A DNA stretch of 58,072 nt from an uncultured Candidatus Actinomarina sp. (GTDB lineage Bacteria > Actinomycetota > Acidimicrobiia > Actinomarinales > Actinomarinaceae): the NCBI GenBank assembly GCA_902565645.1, contig CACFFJ010000005.1:1-58072 (forward strand). Reading direction: 5' to 3'. How positions within the stretch are numbered: the first letter of the stretch is position 1; every line of letters begins with the position of its first letter. Below, one piece after another: positions 39,304-49,726 of this stretch. The notes beneath the pieces are model-generated. The model did not search any database, was not told where the DNA came from, and saw only the letters and a list, made by a program, of their open reading frames with translations. Position numbers and translations under genes: made by a program.

Positions 39304-40652
39304 CTAACTAATTTCCTTAAAAATTAAGGCAGAATATGAAGGCATATTTGATATTCTGATTTTATTTTTTTTATAATCAACATCTTTATGCCCCCAAACT
39401 AGTTCGATATCTTTTGAATCTGTATTTATATTCCATTCTTTAAGTTCAGAATCTTTATTTATAAGACAAATTAAAGTTTCAGAATCATCATATCTCTTAA
39501 ATGCGACTGCTGAATCTTTATAACCAATGAGTTCAAATTTTCCACTTTTTAATGCACTAAGTTCTGATTTAAGATTCATAAGTTCTTTGTACCAATTTCT
39601 TAAATCTTTATTCCATGAATCTTCATCATGCCAAGGAAATGCTTCTCTATTTGAAGGTTCATCTCCACCATTAAGCCCAACTTCATCACCATAATAAATA
39701 CCAGCAACACCAGGAAAAGTAGCTTGAAGGAAAACAGCTGATTTTAAAGATCCAATGTTGTTATCAGACCTATTTAAGAATCTTCTAACATCATGCGAAC
39801 TCAGTAAATTTTGACAACATGATAATGCTTCAAAAGAATACATTGTGTAAAGACCAACTAAACCTTCAGCAAACTCTTTAGCTGTGATCGAATTATGAGC
39901 AAAATAATCATTCATTAATTCTCTAAATGAATAATTCATTGGAGAATCAAATTTGTCACCCTGAAGCCATAATGATGAATACTTGTTGAAAGGAATATAG
40001 GGTTTAAATATATAATATTTACACCTAATTCATCTAAGTAGTCTAGTTTTTCAATAATTCCGTATAAATCTCCACCTTGATGTTCTAATCTTTTTGGAGT
40101 ACTTCCCCATTTAACTACTCCATCTTTATTGAGTTCTTCTTTGGAATTATGAAACCTATCAGGAAATATTTGGTACATAACACCGCCAAATACCCAATCT
40201 GGTATCTCATGTTTTAAAAAATTATTTTTATTAAATACCCACTTTTCAGAAGGAGAAATAAAATTTGCTACCCCACTAGTTCCAAAATATGTTCCAGATT
40301 TATTTTCAGTTGTTCCTGCGAAAGAAAATTTAAAACTATCCATTTCTACTGGAATTTCAATCTCCCAATATATAAACCTTTCTGTTGTGCCAATCTTTCT
40401 CATCTCTAAAGGCAGTAACTCTGGATTTTCTAATAAGAGCCATACTTGGTTAATTTTTGGTTCTGTATGTATCCTTATATTTGCTGAATTATCTGAATTA
40501 ATTGAGAAATATTTCTTGTCATTAAAGTCAAATCGAAAATCATAATTTCCTATATGAACATCTTCATAAGGATGTAATTCGCCATCAAAAAAAACTATTT
40601 TTTGACCATCAACATTTTCATCTGCAAAGTCAACATTATGTGTTTCTACCAT
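39304..40652 (-). pseudogene. GH13 alpha-amylase-family (neopullulanase/cyclomaltodextrinase-like) gene with internal deletion and frameshift
   Basis: 5' ORF (39936-40652): N-terminal beta domain plus GGVMYQIFPDRF...LGVNIIYLNPIF-STSIHHY; 3' ORF (39304-39939): MNYSFRELMNDYF...LLSSHDVRRFLNR...GVAGIYYGDEVGLNGGDEPSNREAFPW. Frame switch at about 39967-39971 joins HHY to WLQGDKFDSPMNYSFR; region expected to hold the catalytic Asp and Glu is missing. Confidence 0.85.
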
Positions 40653-40684
40653 ATTAAATCCAACAAATTATATATTAGCCGGTT

Positions 40685-42217
40685 ATGATATACGAACATA
40701 AGGAAAATGGAGCAGTTTTGGATATAGAAAAATCAAGTATGCTTATTCTTCATCCTACAGCCCTTCCGGGAGGGCATGGGATTGGTGATTTTGGAAAAAA
40801 TGCTTACGAATGGATTGATTTCTTAGAAGAATCTGGAGTAAGAATTTGGCAAGTTCTACCTTTTGGTCCTACTGATTTTACACAATTTTCTCCTTATTCA
40901 AGTAGTTCATCTGTTTTAGGTAATTTTGCATTAATTGATTTAAATTATCTTTCTGAACTTGAAATTATCAATAGAGATGACTTAGAGGGAGCCCCAGAAA
41001 ATAAAGCGAGAGTTGACTTTCCTAATGTTTATAAATATAAAGAGGAAAAATTAAGAAAAGCACATGAAAATTTAACAAAGTCTGATGAAAGTTCATTAAA
41101 AAATAAAATAGAAATTTATCAAAATAAAAACACTGAAATTGAGAAAGAATTAATTTTCCAAATGGCTTCATCAATTTATGGTGAAGATTGGAAAAAATGG
41201 CCGAAAGAAATGATTAATCCTACAACAGAAACTTTAAACAATTTTAAAGAAGCAAATTTTAATGAATACTCTTATCAATTATTTGTACAGTATTTATTTG
41301 ACGAACAATTAAAAAATATAAATAAATATAGTGCTAAAAAAAATGTAAAGATACTTGGAGATGTTCCTATATATACAAATTTTCATTCTTGTGATGTTTG
41401 GTTAAATAAAAATTTATTCGATCTAGAAGAAAATTATGAAATGTCAAACTTAGCTGGGGCTGCGCCTGATATTTTTACAGCAGCGGGACAAATTTGGGGT
41501 AATCCACTTTATTTATGGGAAGAACATAAAAAAGAGAACTACAAATGGTGGAAGGATAGATTGAATTCATGTTTAAATAAATATGACTTATTAAGAATTG
41601 ACCATTTTGGTGGTTTATTTCAATTTTGGGCAATTCCAAATGGTGGCCTTGGTGTTGAAGGTGTTTGGAGAAAAGGACCTGGAAAAAGTTTTCTAGATGA
41701 TATTAAAGAAGATATTCAACTAGAGAGAATTCTTGCAGAAGATTTATTTGCATTAGATCTTATTGAAATGGATGATGCGCGTGAAGATTATGATATTCCT
41801 GGAATTAGAATGTTGAATCAAAGAATTCCTCATGATAATTGGGATATAGAAATACCACCATCTGAATGGCCTTACAATTGTGCAGCATATACTGGAACTC
41901 ATGATTCTCCAACAACAAAACAATGGCTAGAAGAAACAACAGATGGTCAAAGAAAACATTTTAAAGAATGTGTAGATAATAATTTAAAGAATAAATTTGA
42001 ATCTGAAGTATGGAATGCAATATCAGTAATATGGGAAACGCCTTGTCAGCTATCTGGTACTTTAGTTCAAGATATTTTGGAATTAGGTAGTGAAGCAAGA
42101 TTTAATATCCCAGGCCAACAGTTAGGAAACTGGGGATGGAGATTAGATTCTTTGGAGCCTTTAAATAATGTAAAAGACAGATTATTTGAATTAAATAAAA
42201 AGACTGGAAGAATTTAA
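40685..42217 (+). CDS. malQ: 4-alpha-glucanotransferase
   Basis: SSMLILHPTALPGGHGIGDFGKNAYEWIDFLEESGVRIWQVLPFGPT, YSSSSSVLGN, LLRIDHFGGLFQFWAIP, ILAEDL, YTGTHDSPTTKQW. Confidence 0.95.
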   Translation: MIYEHKENGAVLDIEKSSMLILHPTALPGGHGIGDFGKNAYEWIDFLEESGVRIWQVLPFGPTDFTQFSPYSSSSSVLGNFALIDLNYLSELEIINRDDLEGAPENKARVDFPNVYKYKEEKLRKAHENLTKSDESSLKNKIEIYQNKNTEIEKELIFQMASSIYGEDWKKWPKEMINPTTETLNNFKEANFNEYSYQLFVQYLFDEQLKNINKYSAKKNVKILGDVPIYTNFHSCDVWLNKNLFDLEENYEMSNLAGAAPDIFTAAGQIWGNPLYLWEEHKKENYKWWKDRLNSCLNKYDLLRIDHFGGLFQFWAIPNGGLGVEGVWRKGPGKSFLDDIKEDIQLERILAEDLFALDLIEMDDAREDYDIPGIRMLNQRIPHDNWDIEIPPSEWPYNCAAYTGTHDSPTTKQWLEETTDGQRKHFKECVDNNLKNKFESEVWNAISVIWETPCQLSGTLVQDILELGSEARFNIPGQQLGNWGWRLDSLEPLNNVKDRLFELNKKTGRI

Positions 42218-42508
42218 CTAATAACTGCTTTTTATATATTCAATAACTAATTCAACTTCATTTTCATTTAATCTTACAGCAGGCATTGATCCTTTTCCTT
42301 TTGTAATCGTTTGGATCCAATATGTATCTGGCATTTTAGCTGATGGTGAGTTTGAATCAATACTCGGTCCAACCCTACCTTTAAAATCTGGAGCATGACA
42401 AGCACTGCATCTTGCTTCATAAACTTCTTTTCCTGATTGAAATTCTTCAAAACCGCTTTGATTGCATCCAAACAAGAATAATAAAAGCAATAAATATATT
42501 TTTTTCAT
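42218..42508 (-). CDS. c-type cytochrome lipoprotein
   Basis: Signal peptide with lipobox-like LFLFGC; heme motif CSACH; distal GSMPAV. Confidence 0.9.
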   Translation of the reverse strand: MKKIYLLLLLFLFGCNQSGFEEFQSGKEVYEARCSACHAPDFKGRVGPSIDSNSPSAKMPDTYWIQTITKGKGSMPAVRLNENEVELVIEYIKSSY

Positions 42509-42513
42509 TGCTG

Positions 42514-42651
42514 TTATTCTTCTTCTAAACCTGTTTTAAACTCTCTTGTAGACTTTCCTAATGATTTAGCTAATCCGGGTAGACGTTTAGCGCCAAATAA
42601 CAATAACAATATTGATAAAATAATTAGTAATTCTGGTAAACCTAATCTCAT
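42514..42651 (-). CDS. tatA: Sec-independent translocase protein TatA
   Basis: 45-aa ORF MRLGLPELLIILSILLLLFGAKRLPGLAKSLGKSTREFKTGLEEE with canonical FGAKRLPGLAKSLGKS; absent from the ORF track because of length. Confidence 0.9.
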   Translation of the reverse strand: MRLGLPELLIILSILLLLFGAKRLPGLAKSLGKSTREFKTGLEEE

Positions 42652-42671
42652 AATTTAATTTTAACCTAATA

Positions 42672-43580
42672 TTACTCTTTGTTATCTTCTAAAGATTTCT
42701 TTTGTAAAAAGGAAATTAACATAGAGCCAATTAAAGAAAATATAAGAAAATATAGTATTTCTTCTATATTATCCAAGCTTGGAAGGGTTGGTCTTGTTAT
42801 AAATGGTTCAGCAACACCTTCACTGTTAACTCTACTTTCAGCAATTTCTCTAAAAGGCCAGATTTTTATTAGTGATCCAAATAAAAATCCTGCAAGTATA
42901 GATAAAACATAATCCTTATAGTTATGAAATAGATAAGAAAGGAATCTACTAAACAAAAGTAGCCCAAATAAACAACCAATCGAGAATACTAATAAAATGT
43001 CAATTTTTAATTCGTTAATAGCATTTAATATGAACTCATATTTAGAGAGTAATAATAATATAAACGATCCACTAATACCTGGTAGGATCATCGCACAGAT
43101 AGCTATTGATCCTGAAAAAAATATAAAAAAGTAATTCTCTGGAGTAGTAGTTGGACCTATTAGGGATATTAGTGAAGCTATGAAAATCCCAATTATAAGA
43201 TAACTTATAGTTGTTTCTTTAACTTGTCTTAAAATTAATATTCCTGAAAATAAAATCAGACCAAAAAAGAATCCCCATAACTTAAATTCGTGATTTACTA
43301 GTAAATAAGTTATGAAGCGAGAAAGTAACAACACTGAAGATAAAATTCCTAGTGCAATAGTAAGTAAAAAATTTCCATTTAAGTCTTTCCAAAAGGATTT
43401 GAAACCAGCTTTAAATAAAGACCTAAATAACTTAATATTTATATTCTTTATTGATTCAACAAGTTCCTCATATATTCCAGTTATAAGTGCTATCGTTCCT
43501 CCAGATACCCCTGGCAAAATATCCGCAGCACCCATTGCTAATCCTTTGAGGAATAATGTTATCTTAGAATTCATGCTCAT
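42672..43580 (-). CDS. DUF368 membrane protein (polyprenyl-phosphate transporter family)
   Basis: FLKGLAMGAADILPGVSGGTIALITGIYEELV and internal MILPGISGSFILLLLSKYE repeat; multi-TM. Confidence 0.9.
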   Translation of the reverse strand: MSMNSKITLFLKGLAMGAADILPGVSGGTIALITGIYEELVESIKNINIKLFRSLFKAGFKSFWKDLNGNFLLTIALGILSSVLLLSRFITYLLVNHEFKLWGFFFGLILFSGILILRQVKETTISYLIIGIFIASLISLIGPTTTPENYFFIFFSGSIAICAMILPGISGSFILLLLSKYEFILNAINELKIDILLVFSIGCLFGLLLFSRFLSYLFHNYKDYVLSILAGFLFGSLIKIWPFREIAESRVNSEGVAEPFITRPTLPSLDNIEEILYFLIFSLIGSMLISFLQKKSLEDNKE

Positions 43581-44731
43581 TCATCTTTTATCTTTGGGGA
43601 AAGTAATTTATAGCCTATAGGTGAGACTGTGGCAGTTAATACTGCTAATAAAATAATCTGTTGTTCTATTGATTTCGAAATTAAATCTATCTCAACACCA
43701 ATTTCAGCCATTGCAATGATAAGACTAAACCTAGCTGATAGTAAGAAGCCTCCTGCAAAAATTTGTCTAAAGCTTACTCCTGAAAAAGCCAAAAGTAAGG
43801 TTGGTAATAATTTAACTATTATTGCAATAGCAAACAGATACATAACCCCAATATAAAATTCAGTATTTGAAAAAACACTTATGTCATAATTTAATCCAAT
43901 ATTTATAAAAAATATAGGAATCAGAAATCCATAAGAAAAACCTTTGAGACTGCTTTCCAAGCTTCCCCTGTTTGGAAAAATAAATGCGAATATTGTTCCT
44001 GCAAGAAATGCACCCAAAATTGCCTCTATTTCAAAAAGTACAGCGACACCTACAAGTGTTAACATTAACGCTATAGAACTTCTAATTCCAAGCTCCTCAG
44101 GATCATTACCGTCAAACATCCTTGAAAATAATTGTGGATTCCACCAAGCAACTCTCCTAACAATCCTTAAAATCAAAGTAACAAATATAAAATATAAGAG
44201 TACATTTAGGTTCTTTATGCCAAAACCTCCAGATCTTTCTACTGATGCAAGGACTGTTGCACCAAGCAAAGTTAAAATGTCTGAAAGTAAAGCTGTCATA
44301 AATAACATTTGTCCATAATTAGATTTGATCGTGTCATCGCTTCTTAATATTGGAATTACAATTGCAACACTTGTTGTGCATAGTACTAATCCAAGGAAAA
44401 ATGGATAATTTAATTGTGTAACTAAGAAAAATGAAATTAATACTGTCCCTGAAAACATAAGAGTCGGTAATAGAAGAGCTTTTAGCCCTTTTTCCTGAAA
44501 TTTTTCAATTTCTATCTCAAAACCAGATAAAAACATAAGAAGTAAGAAACCTAAAATTGCTAAACCTGAAATAAATTCTGAAGGACTTACTAGATTCAAT
44601 ATTGGCCCAACTAAAATTCCATAAGCAATCTCCAAAACAATTCCAGGGATTTTAATTTTGTTTGCAAATAAAGGAAGTAAGAATGCTCCTAAAGAGATTA
44701 CTACAAGAGAAATTGCATCAAAACTTTCCAT
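43577..44731 (-). CDS. Cation:proton antiporter (CPA2/Kef-type)
   Basis: Multi-TM; IPGIVLEIAYGILVGP, GFLLLMFLSGFEIE, LCTTSVAIVIPIL, GAFLAGTIFAF. Confidence 0.9.
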   Translation of the reverse strand: MESFDAISLVVISLGAFLLPLFANKIKIPGIVLEIAYGILVGPILNLVSPSEFISGLAILGFLLLMFLSGFEIEIEKFQEKGLKALLLPTLMFSGTVLISFFLVTQLNYPFFLGLVLCTTSVAIVIPILRSDDTIKSNYGQMLFMTALLSDILTLLGATVLASVERSGGFGIKNLNVLLYFIFVTLILRIVRRVAWWNPQLFSRMFDGNDPEELGIRSSIALMLTLVGVAVLFEIEAILGAFLAGTIFAFIFPNRGSLESSLKGFSYGFLIPIFFINIGLNYDISVFSNTEFYIGVMYLFAIAIIVKLLPTLLLAFSGVSFRQIFAGGFLLSARFSLIIAMAEIGVEIDLISKSIEQQIILLAVLTATVSPIGYKLLSPKIKDE

Positions 44732-44739
44732 GTTTACCT

Positions 44740-46146
44740 CTAATTTGGAATATACAATACTGTTGAGCTAGAATTTAAAGCTACAAATTCACTAATTTTT
44801 TTGGATTGCCATCCACTTGAATTATCTTTACCAACAACAGCAAGATCAAATTTACTGGAATTCTCAATAAACGTTTTTGCTTCATTTCCTTCAGAACTAA
44901 AAATATCTAATTGAGTTTCATGTGCTAACGCTATATCCTGCAGTTTTTCTAACAAATCTTTATTAGTTGCAGAGTTTTCTTGAGATAAAAATTTTGGTTG
45001 ATTCACTTTTAAGCCAAATATTTTTGCAGACATTGAAACTGCTAAGTCAAATGAAACTAAAGTAGGGCTATTTTGATTAAAATTATTACTTATAAGAATT
45101 CCAATAGTTTTAAATGGAGAACTACCTCTAGAAAATAAAACAGGGACATTTTTATTATTTGACAAGTTAATAATAGATTTTACGAAAGATTTTTTAAGAT
45201 CATCTTCATCCACAGGAATCACTAATGTCCCAATTGACAATTCTTCAATTTTGCTTTCTAGTTCTTTTAAGGAATTTTTTTGATTCTGAATAATTTGATA
45301 TTCTTGATCTTTTAATATTGCATCATATGTTTCTTGGTTTGATTCTTTATTATCTTTAAATACTTCTTCACTGGAAAAGATTATTAGTTCTTCAGCTTTT
45401 GTATTTCTTGTATAAAATTCAGCTTCACTTAAATTTTTTAAATTTTTTTCGGATTTTATAACTACTGCTACATTTTTTCCAAACTCAAGAGGGTATCTTG
45501 ATTCAGAACCTGTAAATAATTCAATCACATTCCCAAAGGCACCAGCTTGCAAAACAACAGTTACTAAATCTCCAGTTTCTAGTTCAGTATCACCATGTGG
45601 AATAAGTACCTGACCTTTTCTAAGTATTGCCCCAACAATGTAATATTTAGAACCAATTTCCTTCAATTTTTTTCCCCTTGCTGGGCTATCAGGGCTTATT
45701 TCTAATTCTATTGCTTCCGCTCTACCACCAGCAAAAGCTTGGGAAACAACTCTTCGAGGTTCCAATATATGTTCTAATCTTCTAGAAATTAAAATACCTG
45801 GATCAACAATTTCTACTTCAAGTTCTTGATATTTCTTAATAAATGATTCTTTATTTACCACTGATGAAAGTCTCAATATGTTGTTTTGTTTTGCTATTTT
45901 TAATATTTCTATATTTACTTCATCGTTTTCTGTAAGAGCTATTAGAGCAGTAGCACTCTCTATTCCAGCCTTTTTTAATACGAGTGTTGAGGTCCCATCA
46001 CCTTGATATTTTTCAATTTGTCGATTAGTTGAAAAGTTTCTTAATTTTTCCTGATCAATATCAATTACAGAAATACTCCAGCCAGCACTTATTCTATTTA
46101 TTAATTGCTTAGCTTCGCTATGAGCTCCAACTATTATTACTTTCAC
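44740..46146 (-). CDS. TrkA-N/TrkA-C potassium-regulatory protein with C-terminal UspA-like region
   Basis: KVIIVGAHSEAKQLINRI...DIDQEKLRNF, GDGTSTLVLKKAGIESATALIALTENDEVNI, RVVSQAFAGGRAEAIELEIS; GTG start. Confidence 0.82.
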   Translation of the reverse strand: MKVIIVGAHSEAKQLINRISAGWSISVIDIDQEKLRNFSTNRQIEKYQGDGTSTLVLKKAGIESATALIALTENDEVNIEILKIAKQNNILRLSSVVNKESFIKKYQELEVEIVDPGILISRRLEHILEPRRVVSQAFAGGRAEAIELEISPDSPARGKKLKEIGSKYYIVGAILRKGQVLIPHGDTELETGDLVTVVLQAGAFGNVIELFTGSESRYPLEFGKNVAVVIKSEKNLKNLSEAEFYTRNTKAEELIIFSSEEVFKDNKESNQETYDAILKDQEYQIIQNQKNSLKELESKIEELSIGTLVIPVDEDDLKKSFVKSIINLSNNKNVPVLFSRGSSPFKTIGILISNNFNQNSPTLVSFDLAVSMSAKIFGLKVNQPKFLSQENSATNKDLLEKLQDIALAHETQLDIFSSEGNEAKTFIENSSKFDLAVVGKDNSSGWQSKKISEFVALNSSSTVLYIPN

Positions 46147-46185
46147 GTGCTTTATTATCCTATAAATAGAATTTAGTTAAAGCAC
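46147..46185 (-). promoter_or_regulatory. 8-bp perfect inverted repeat immediately upstream of the TrkA-like start codon
   Basis: GTGCTTTA (46147-46154) / TAAAGCAC (46178-46185), 23-nt loop; 3' arm abuts the GTG start on the reverse strand. Confidence 0.4.
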
Positions 46186-46300
46186 TACTTTTTTAAAAAT
46201 CTTATTTCTTAAATATATCTAACATTTACTAATTATTTCTAATTTTGAAGCCCTGTATTTATTGGCTTTCTCAATACATGAAAAAAAGGTGAGAAAAATG

Positions 46301-47395
46301 TTAATTTACATTAAACAAGAAATGCAACACATCACCTTCTTGGACTATATACTCTTTGCCTTCTGAACGGAGTTTACCAGCTTCTTTTGCACCTTTTTCT
46401 CCACCATATTCTATAAAGTCATTAAAAGTTATTGTTTCAGCACGAATAAATCCTTTTTCAAAATCACCATGTATCTTTCCTGCTGCTTGTGGTGCTAGAT
46501 CTCCTACATTTATGGTCCAAGCGCGTACCTCTTCTGGACCAGCAGTAAAATATGTTTGTAATCCTAATATTTTGTATCCAGCTTTGACTAGCTTATCCAA
46601 GCCAGATTCATTTTGACCCATCTCTGATAGGAATTCTTGTTTTGCTACGATATCTAACTTAGATATTTGAGCTTCTATTTCGGCACATATGACTACAACT
46701 TCAGAACTTTCTTTATTTGCTAAATCTAGAATCTCATCTAGATGGGGATTGTTTTCAAATCCATCTTCACTGACATTAGCAACATACAGGGTTGGTTTAA
46801 TTGTTAATAATTGAAATCCTTTTAAAAGCTTGGACTCTTCATGGTTAAAAGATATTGTTCGTAAAGCTTTACCTTCCTCAAGAGGAGGAAGAATTTTTTC
46901 TATTAATTCTCTTAAAGGCAAACCTTCTTTTTGTCCAGATTTGGTGTTTTTAATTGCTTTTTGGTAAAGTTTTTCTACGGTACTTAAATCAGCAAGTACC
47001 AATTCAGTATTAATAATTTCTATATCATTAAATGGAGAAACCTTACCTGAGACGTGTACAATGTCATCGTTTTCAAAAGCTCGGACAACGTGAATAATTG
47101 CTTCAGTTTCTCTAATGTTGCTTAAAAATTGATTACCTAATCCCTCACCTTTTGAGGCACCTTCAACAAGTCCAGCAATATCAACAAACTGCATAGCAGT
47201 GGGAATAATTTTTTTTGGATTTACTATTTTTGCTAATTCTTCTAAACGTTGATCATTAACTGGGACGATTCCTACATTTGGTTCAATTGTGCAAAATGGA
47301 TAATTTGCTGACTCAATTTCAGCTTGTGTTAGTGCATTGAATAGTGTTGACTTGCCTACATTCGGTAATCCAACAATTCCACATTTAAATCCCAT
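46301..47395 (-). CDS. ychF: Redox-regulated ATPase/GTP-binding protein YchF
   Basis: [101 protein letters not shown]. Confidence 0.97.
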   Translation of the reverse strand: MGFKCGIVGLPNVGKSTLFNALTQAEIESANYPFCTIEPNVGIVPVNDQRLEELAKIVNPKKIIPTAMQFVDIAGLVEGASKGEGLGNQFLSNIRETEAIIHVVRAFENDDIVHVSGKVSPFNDIEIINTELVLADLSTVEKLYQKAIKNTKSGQKEGLPLRELIEKILPPLEEGKALRTISFNHEESKLLKGFQLLTIKPTLYVANVSEDGFENNPHLDEILDLANKESSEVVVICAEIEAQISKLDIVAKQEFLSEMGQNESGLDKLVKAGYKILGLQTYFTAGPEEVRAWTINVGDLAPQAAGKIHGDFEKGFIRAETITFNDFIEYGGEKGAKEAGKLRSEGKEYIVQEGDVLHFLFNVN

Positions 47396-47519
47396 TAATT
47401 TTTACCTCTATTTCTAATTTGAGACATAACCTTGAATATACAGTTGTTTTTTACTTAATTTTTCATATATAAAATACATCGGAAGGTTTTTTTTATTAAA
47501 GTTGACTTATGGGGGAAGT

Positions 47520-48827
47520 ATGACAGAAAAAAATAATAAAAGAACAATATTTGGTTGGTCAATGTATGACTGGGCAAAATCAGCATATGAAACAACAACA
47601 TTAGGTGCAGTAATGCCAGTATATTTCGTAAGTGTAGTTGTGCCTGCGGAAGGTTTTAACTTCAGAGGAAAACTTTACACAGGAGCAGAAGTTTGGGGCT
47701 TTGCTATTGGGTCTGCTCTTTTTATATTTTTCTTAATTATGCCAACACTTGGAGCTTTGGCAGATTTAGCAGGTTCTAGAATGAGACTATTTAAATCTTT
47801 TGCTTATGGTGGGGCTATATTTGCTTCAACTTTTTATTTCGCAACTTCAGGAGATGTAGTATTAACACTTCTTATTTATTTCCTTGCACAATTTGGAGCA
47901 ACTGGATCTAATGTTTTTTATGACAGTGTACTTAAGGATATAACTACGGAAGATACAATTGATCAAGTATCAGCAAGGGGATATGCTTTAGGGTATCTTG
48001 GTGGTGGTTTACAACTACTTTTATCATTAGCAATTATACAACTAGGACCTGGGATGTTAGGAATCGAAACTGAACTTGCTTCTCGTATTGCAATTACTTT
48101 TGCTGGCTTATGGTGGTTAGTATTTTCAATGTTTAGCTTTTCAAGAATGAAAATAGATGAAAAGAAACCTGAAGAAGGTACAAAAATTAGTGTATTAGAT
48201 GGATGGAAAACAAATATAACGACTTTGAAAAAAATAAGAAGATTTCCATTTTTATTGTATTTCCTATTAGCTTATATTTTCTATTGGGACGGAGCTCAAA
48301 CAGTTATAAATATGGCAGGTCCATTTTTTAGCGAGGTTCTTTTACTAGATCAAACTTCAATTATTATTGTCTATTTAATTGTTCAATTTATTGCTTTTGC
48401 AGGAGCTAGGTTAGCTGGTTATCTTGCAGGTAGAATTGGACAAAAAAATACATTACTTTTTACAATAACCTTGTTCTTTATTGCAGGTAATAGTGCTTTC
48501 GTTGTACCTGAAAAACAACTTATACCAGTCATAATTTTAGGAGTCGTTGTTGGATTAGGGATGGGTGGCCTACAGTCTGTTAGTAGAAGTGTTTATGCAA
48601 CTATGTTGCCTAAAGGTGCAGAAGGAGAATTCATGGGATTCTTTTCTGTAATATCTAGATTCTCAGCAATTTGGGGGCCACTTATTTATAGCTATGTAAG
48701 TGCTTCAACTGGAAACCCTAGATTATCTTTACCAGGAATATCTTTATTTTTTGTAATTGGATTTATTCTTTTAAGAAGAGTAGATATAAATTCACAAATT
48801 TCTGAAGAAGAGTGGGCAGCTAGCTAA
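47520..48827 (+). CDS. MFS transporter, UMF1/Atg22-like family
   Basis: FGWSMYDWAKSAYETTTLGAVMPVYF, multi-TM, GLGMGGLQSVSRSVYATMLPKGAEGEFMGFFSVISRFSAIWGPLIY; ATG at 47520 preceded by GGGGGAAG RBS. Confidence 0.9.
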   Translation: MTEKNNKRTIFGWSMYDWAKSAYETTTLGAVMPVYFVSVVVPAEGFNFRGKLYTGAEVWGFAIGSALFIFFLIMPTLGALADLAGSRMRLFKSFAYGGAIFASTFYFATSGDVVLTLLIYFLAQFGATGSNVFYDSVLKDITTEDTIDQVSARGYALGYLGGGLQLLLSLAIIQLGPGMLGIETELASRIAITFAGLWWLVFSMFSFSRMKIDEKKPEEGTKISVLDGWKTNITTLKKIRRFPFLLYFLLAYIFYWDGAQTVINMAGPFFSEVLLLDQTSIIIVYLIVQFIAFAGARLAGYLAGRIGQKNTLLFTITLFFIAGNSAFVVPEKQLIPVIILGVVVGLGMGGLQSVSRSVYATMLPKGAEGEFMGFFSVISRFSAIWGPLIYSYVSASTGNPRLSLPGISLFFVIGFILLRRVDINSQISEEEWAAS

Positions 48828-49656
48828 TCAATTTAGCTAAATTTGAATAAAGAGCTGAAACTGTAATTGGCCCAACTCCACCTGGATAAGGAGATCTGCT
48901 TAATAAATGATTTTCAAGATTACTTGTATCAATATCTCCATATGTTTGGGAGTCTACGCTCGAAATTCCGATATCAATAACAACTGAATTTTCTTTTAAA
49001 AAAGAAATGTCATAATTCTTTGGTTTACCAATTGCAGAAATAAATATATCTGCATTAAGAGTAAAACTTTTTTGATTTGTAGTTCTGCTATGAATTACTG
49101 AAACGTTAGCATTGTATTTTTTTGAACTTAATATTTTTGCTAAAGGTGAAGATACTAATCTAGACCTTCCTGCAATAACAATATTCTTATCATTAGTGTC
49201 AATATTGTAATATTTAATCAATTCCAATATAGCTAAAGATGTTGCAGGTATAATTTTATAATTATCTGAGTAGAGATTTCCTAAATTTAATGCTGTGAGT
49301 CCATCCACGTCTAAATTATTTGGAATCATATTTATTGTTTGCTCTGCATGAATATGTCTAGGAAGTGGAAGTTGAACAATTATTCCATCTGATTCTTTTA
49401 TAATTTCTTTAATTTGTGAATCTAAATCATTTTGTGATGTTTTTTCTGGTAATTTAATCCAATTAAATTCAACACCTAGGTCATTAGCCTTTTCTTCTTT
49501 CCTTGATACATACAAAAGAGAAGCTGGGTCTTCTCCAACAGTTATTGCAGTTAATTTTGGATTTCTTTTATTAGATGATTTAAATTCATCAAAAACCTTC
49601 TTACTATTCTTATCTAACTCTTCAGCTACAGGCTTCCCGTAAAGTATTATTTCCAT
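48820..49656 (-). CDS. folD: Methylenetetrahydrofolate dehydrogenase/cyclohydrolase
   Basis: LTAITVGEDPASLLYVSRKEEKANDLGVEF, GIIVQLPLPRHI, DVDGLTALNLG, RSPYPGGVGPITVSALYSN. Confidence 0.95.
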   Translation of the reverse strand: MEIILYGKPVAEELDKNSKKVFDEFKSSNKRNPKLTAITVGEDPASLLYVSRKEEKANDLGVEFNWIKLPEKTSQNDLDSQIKEIIKESDGIIVQLPLPRHIHAEQTINMIPNNLDVDGLTALNLGNLYSDNYKIIPATSLAILELIKYYNIDTNDKNIVIAGRSRLVSSPLAKILSSKKYNANVSVIHSRTTNQKSFTLNADIFISAIGKPKNYDISFLKENSVVIDIGISSVDSQTYGDIDTSNLENHLLSRSPYPGGVGPITVSALYSNLAKLIS

Positions 49657-49726
49657 CTGATTTAGTTTAATAATATTCGACTATAGTTTACATATTAAAA
49701 TTGGTTAAAATGACTTTGAAAAGAAT

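Noticed and set aside
43944-44318. 124-aa + strand ORF inside the antiporter gene
   Set aside because: Shadow ORF antisense to a conserved multi-TM CDS.
46186-46300. Possible terminator hairpin (AAGCC...GGCTT) between trkA-like and ychF genes
   Set aside because: Only a 5-bp stem with a long loop and no clear U-tract; too weak to call.
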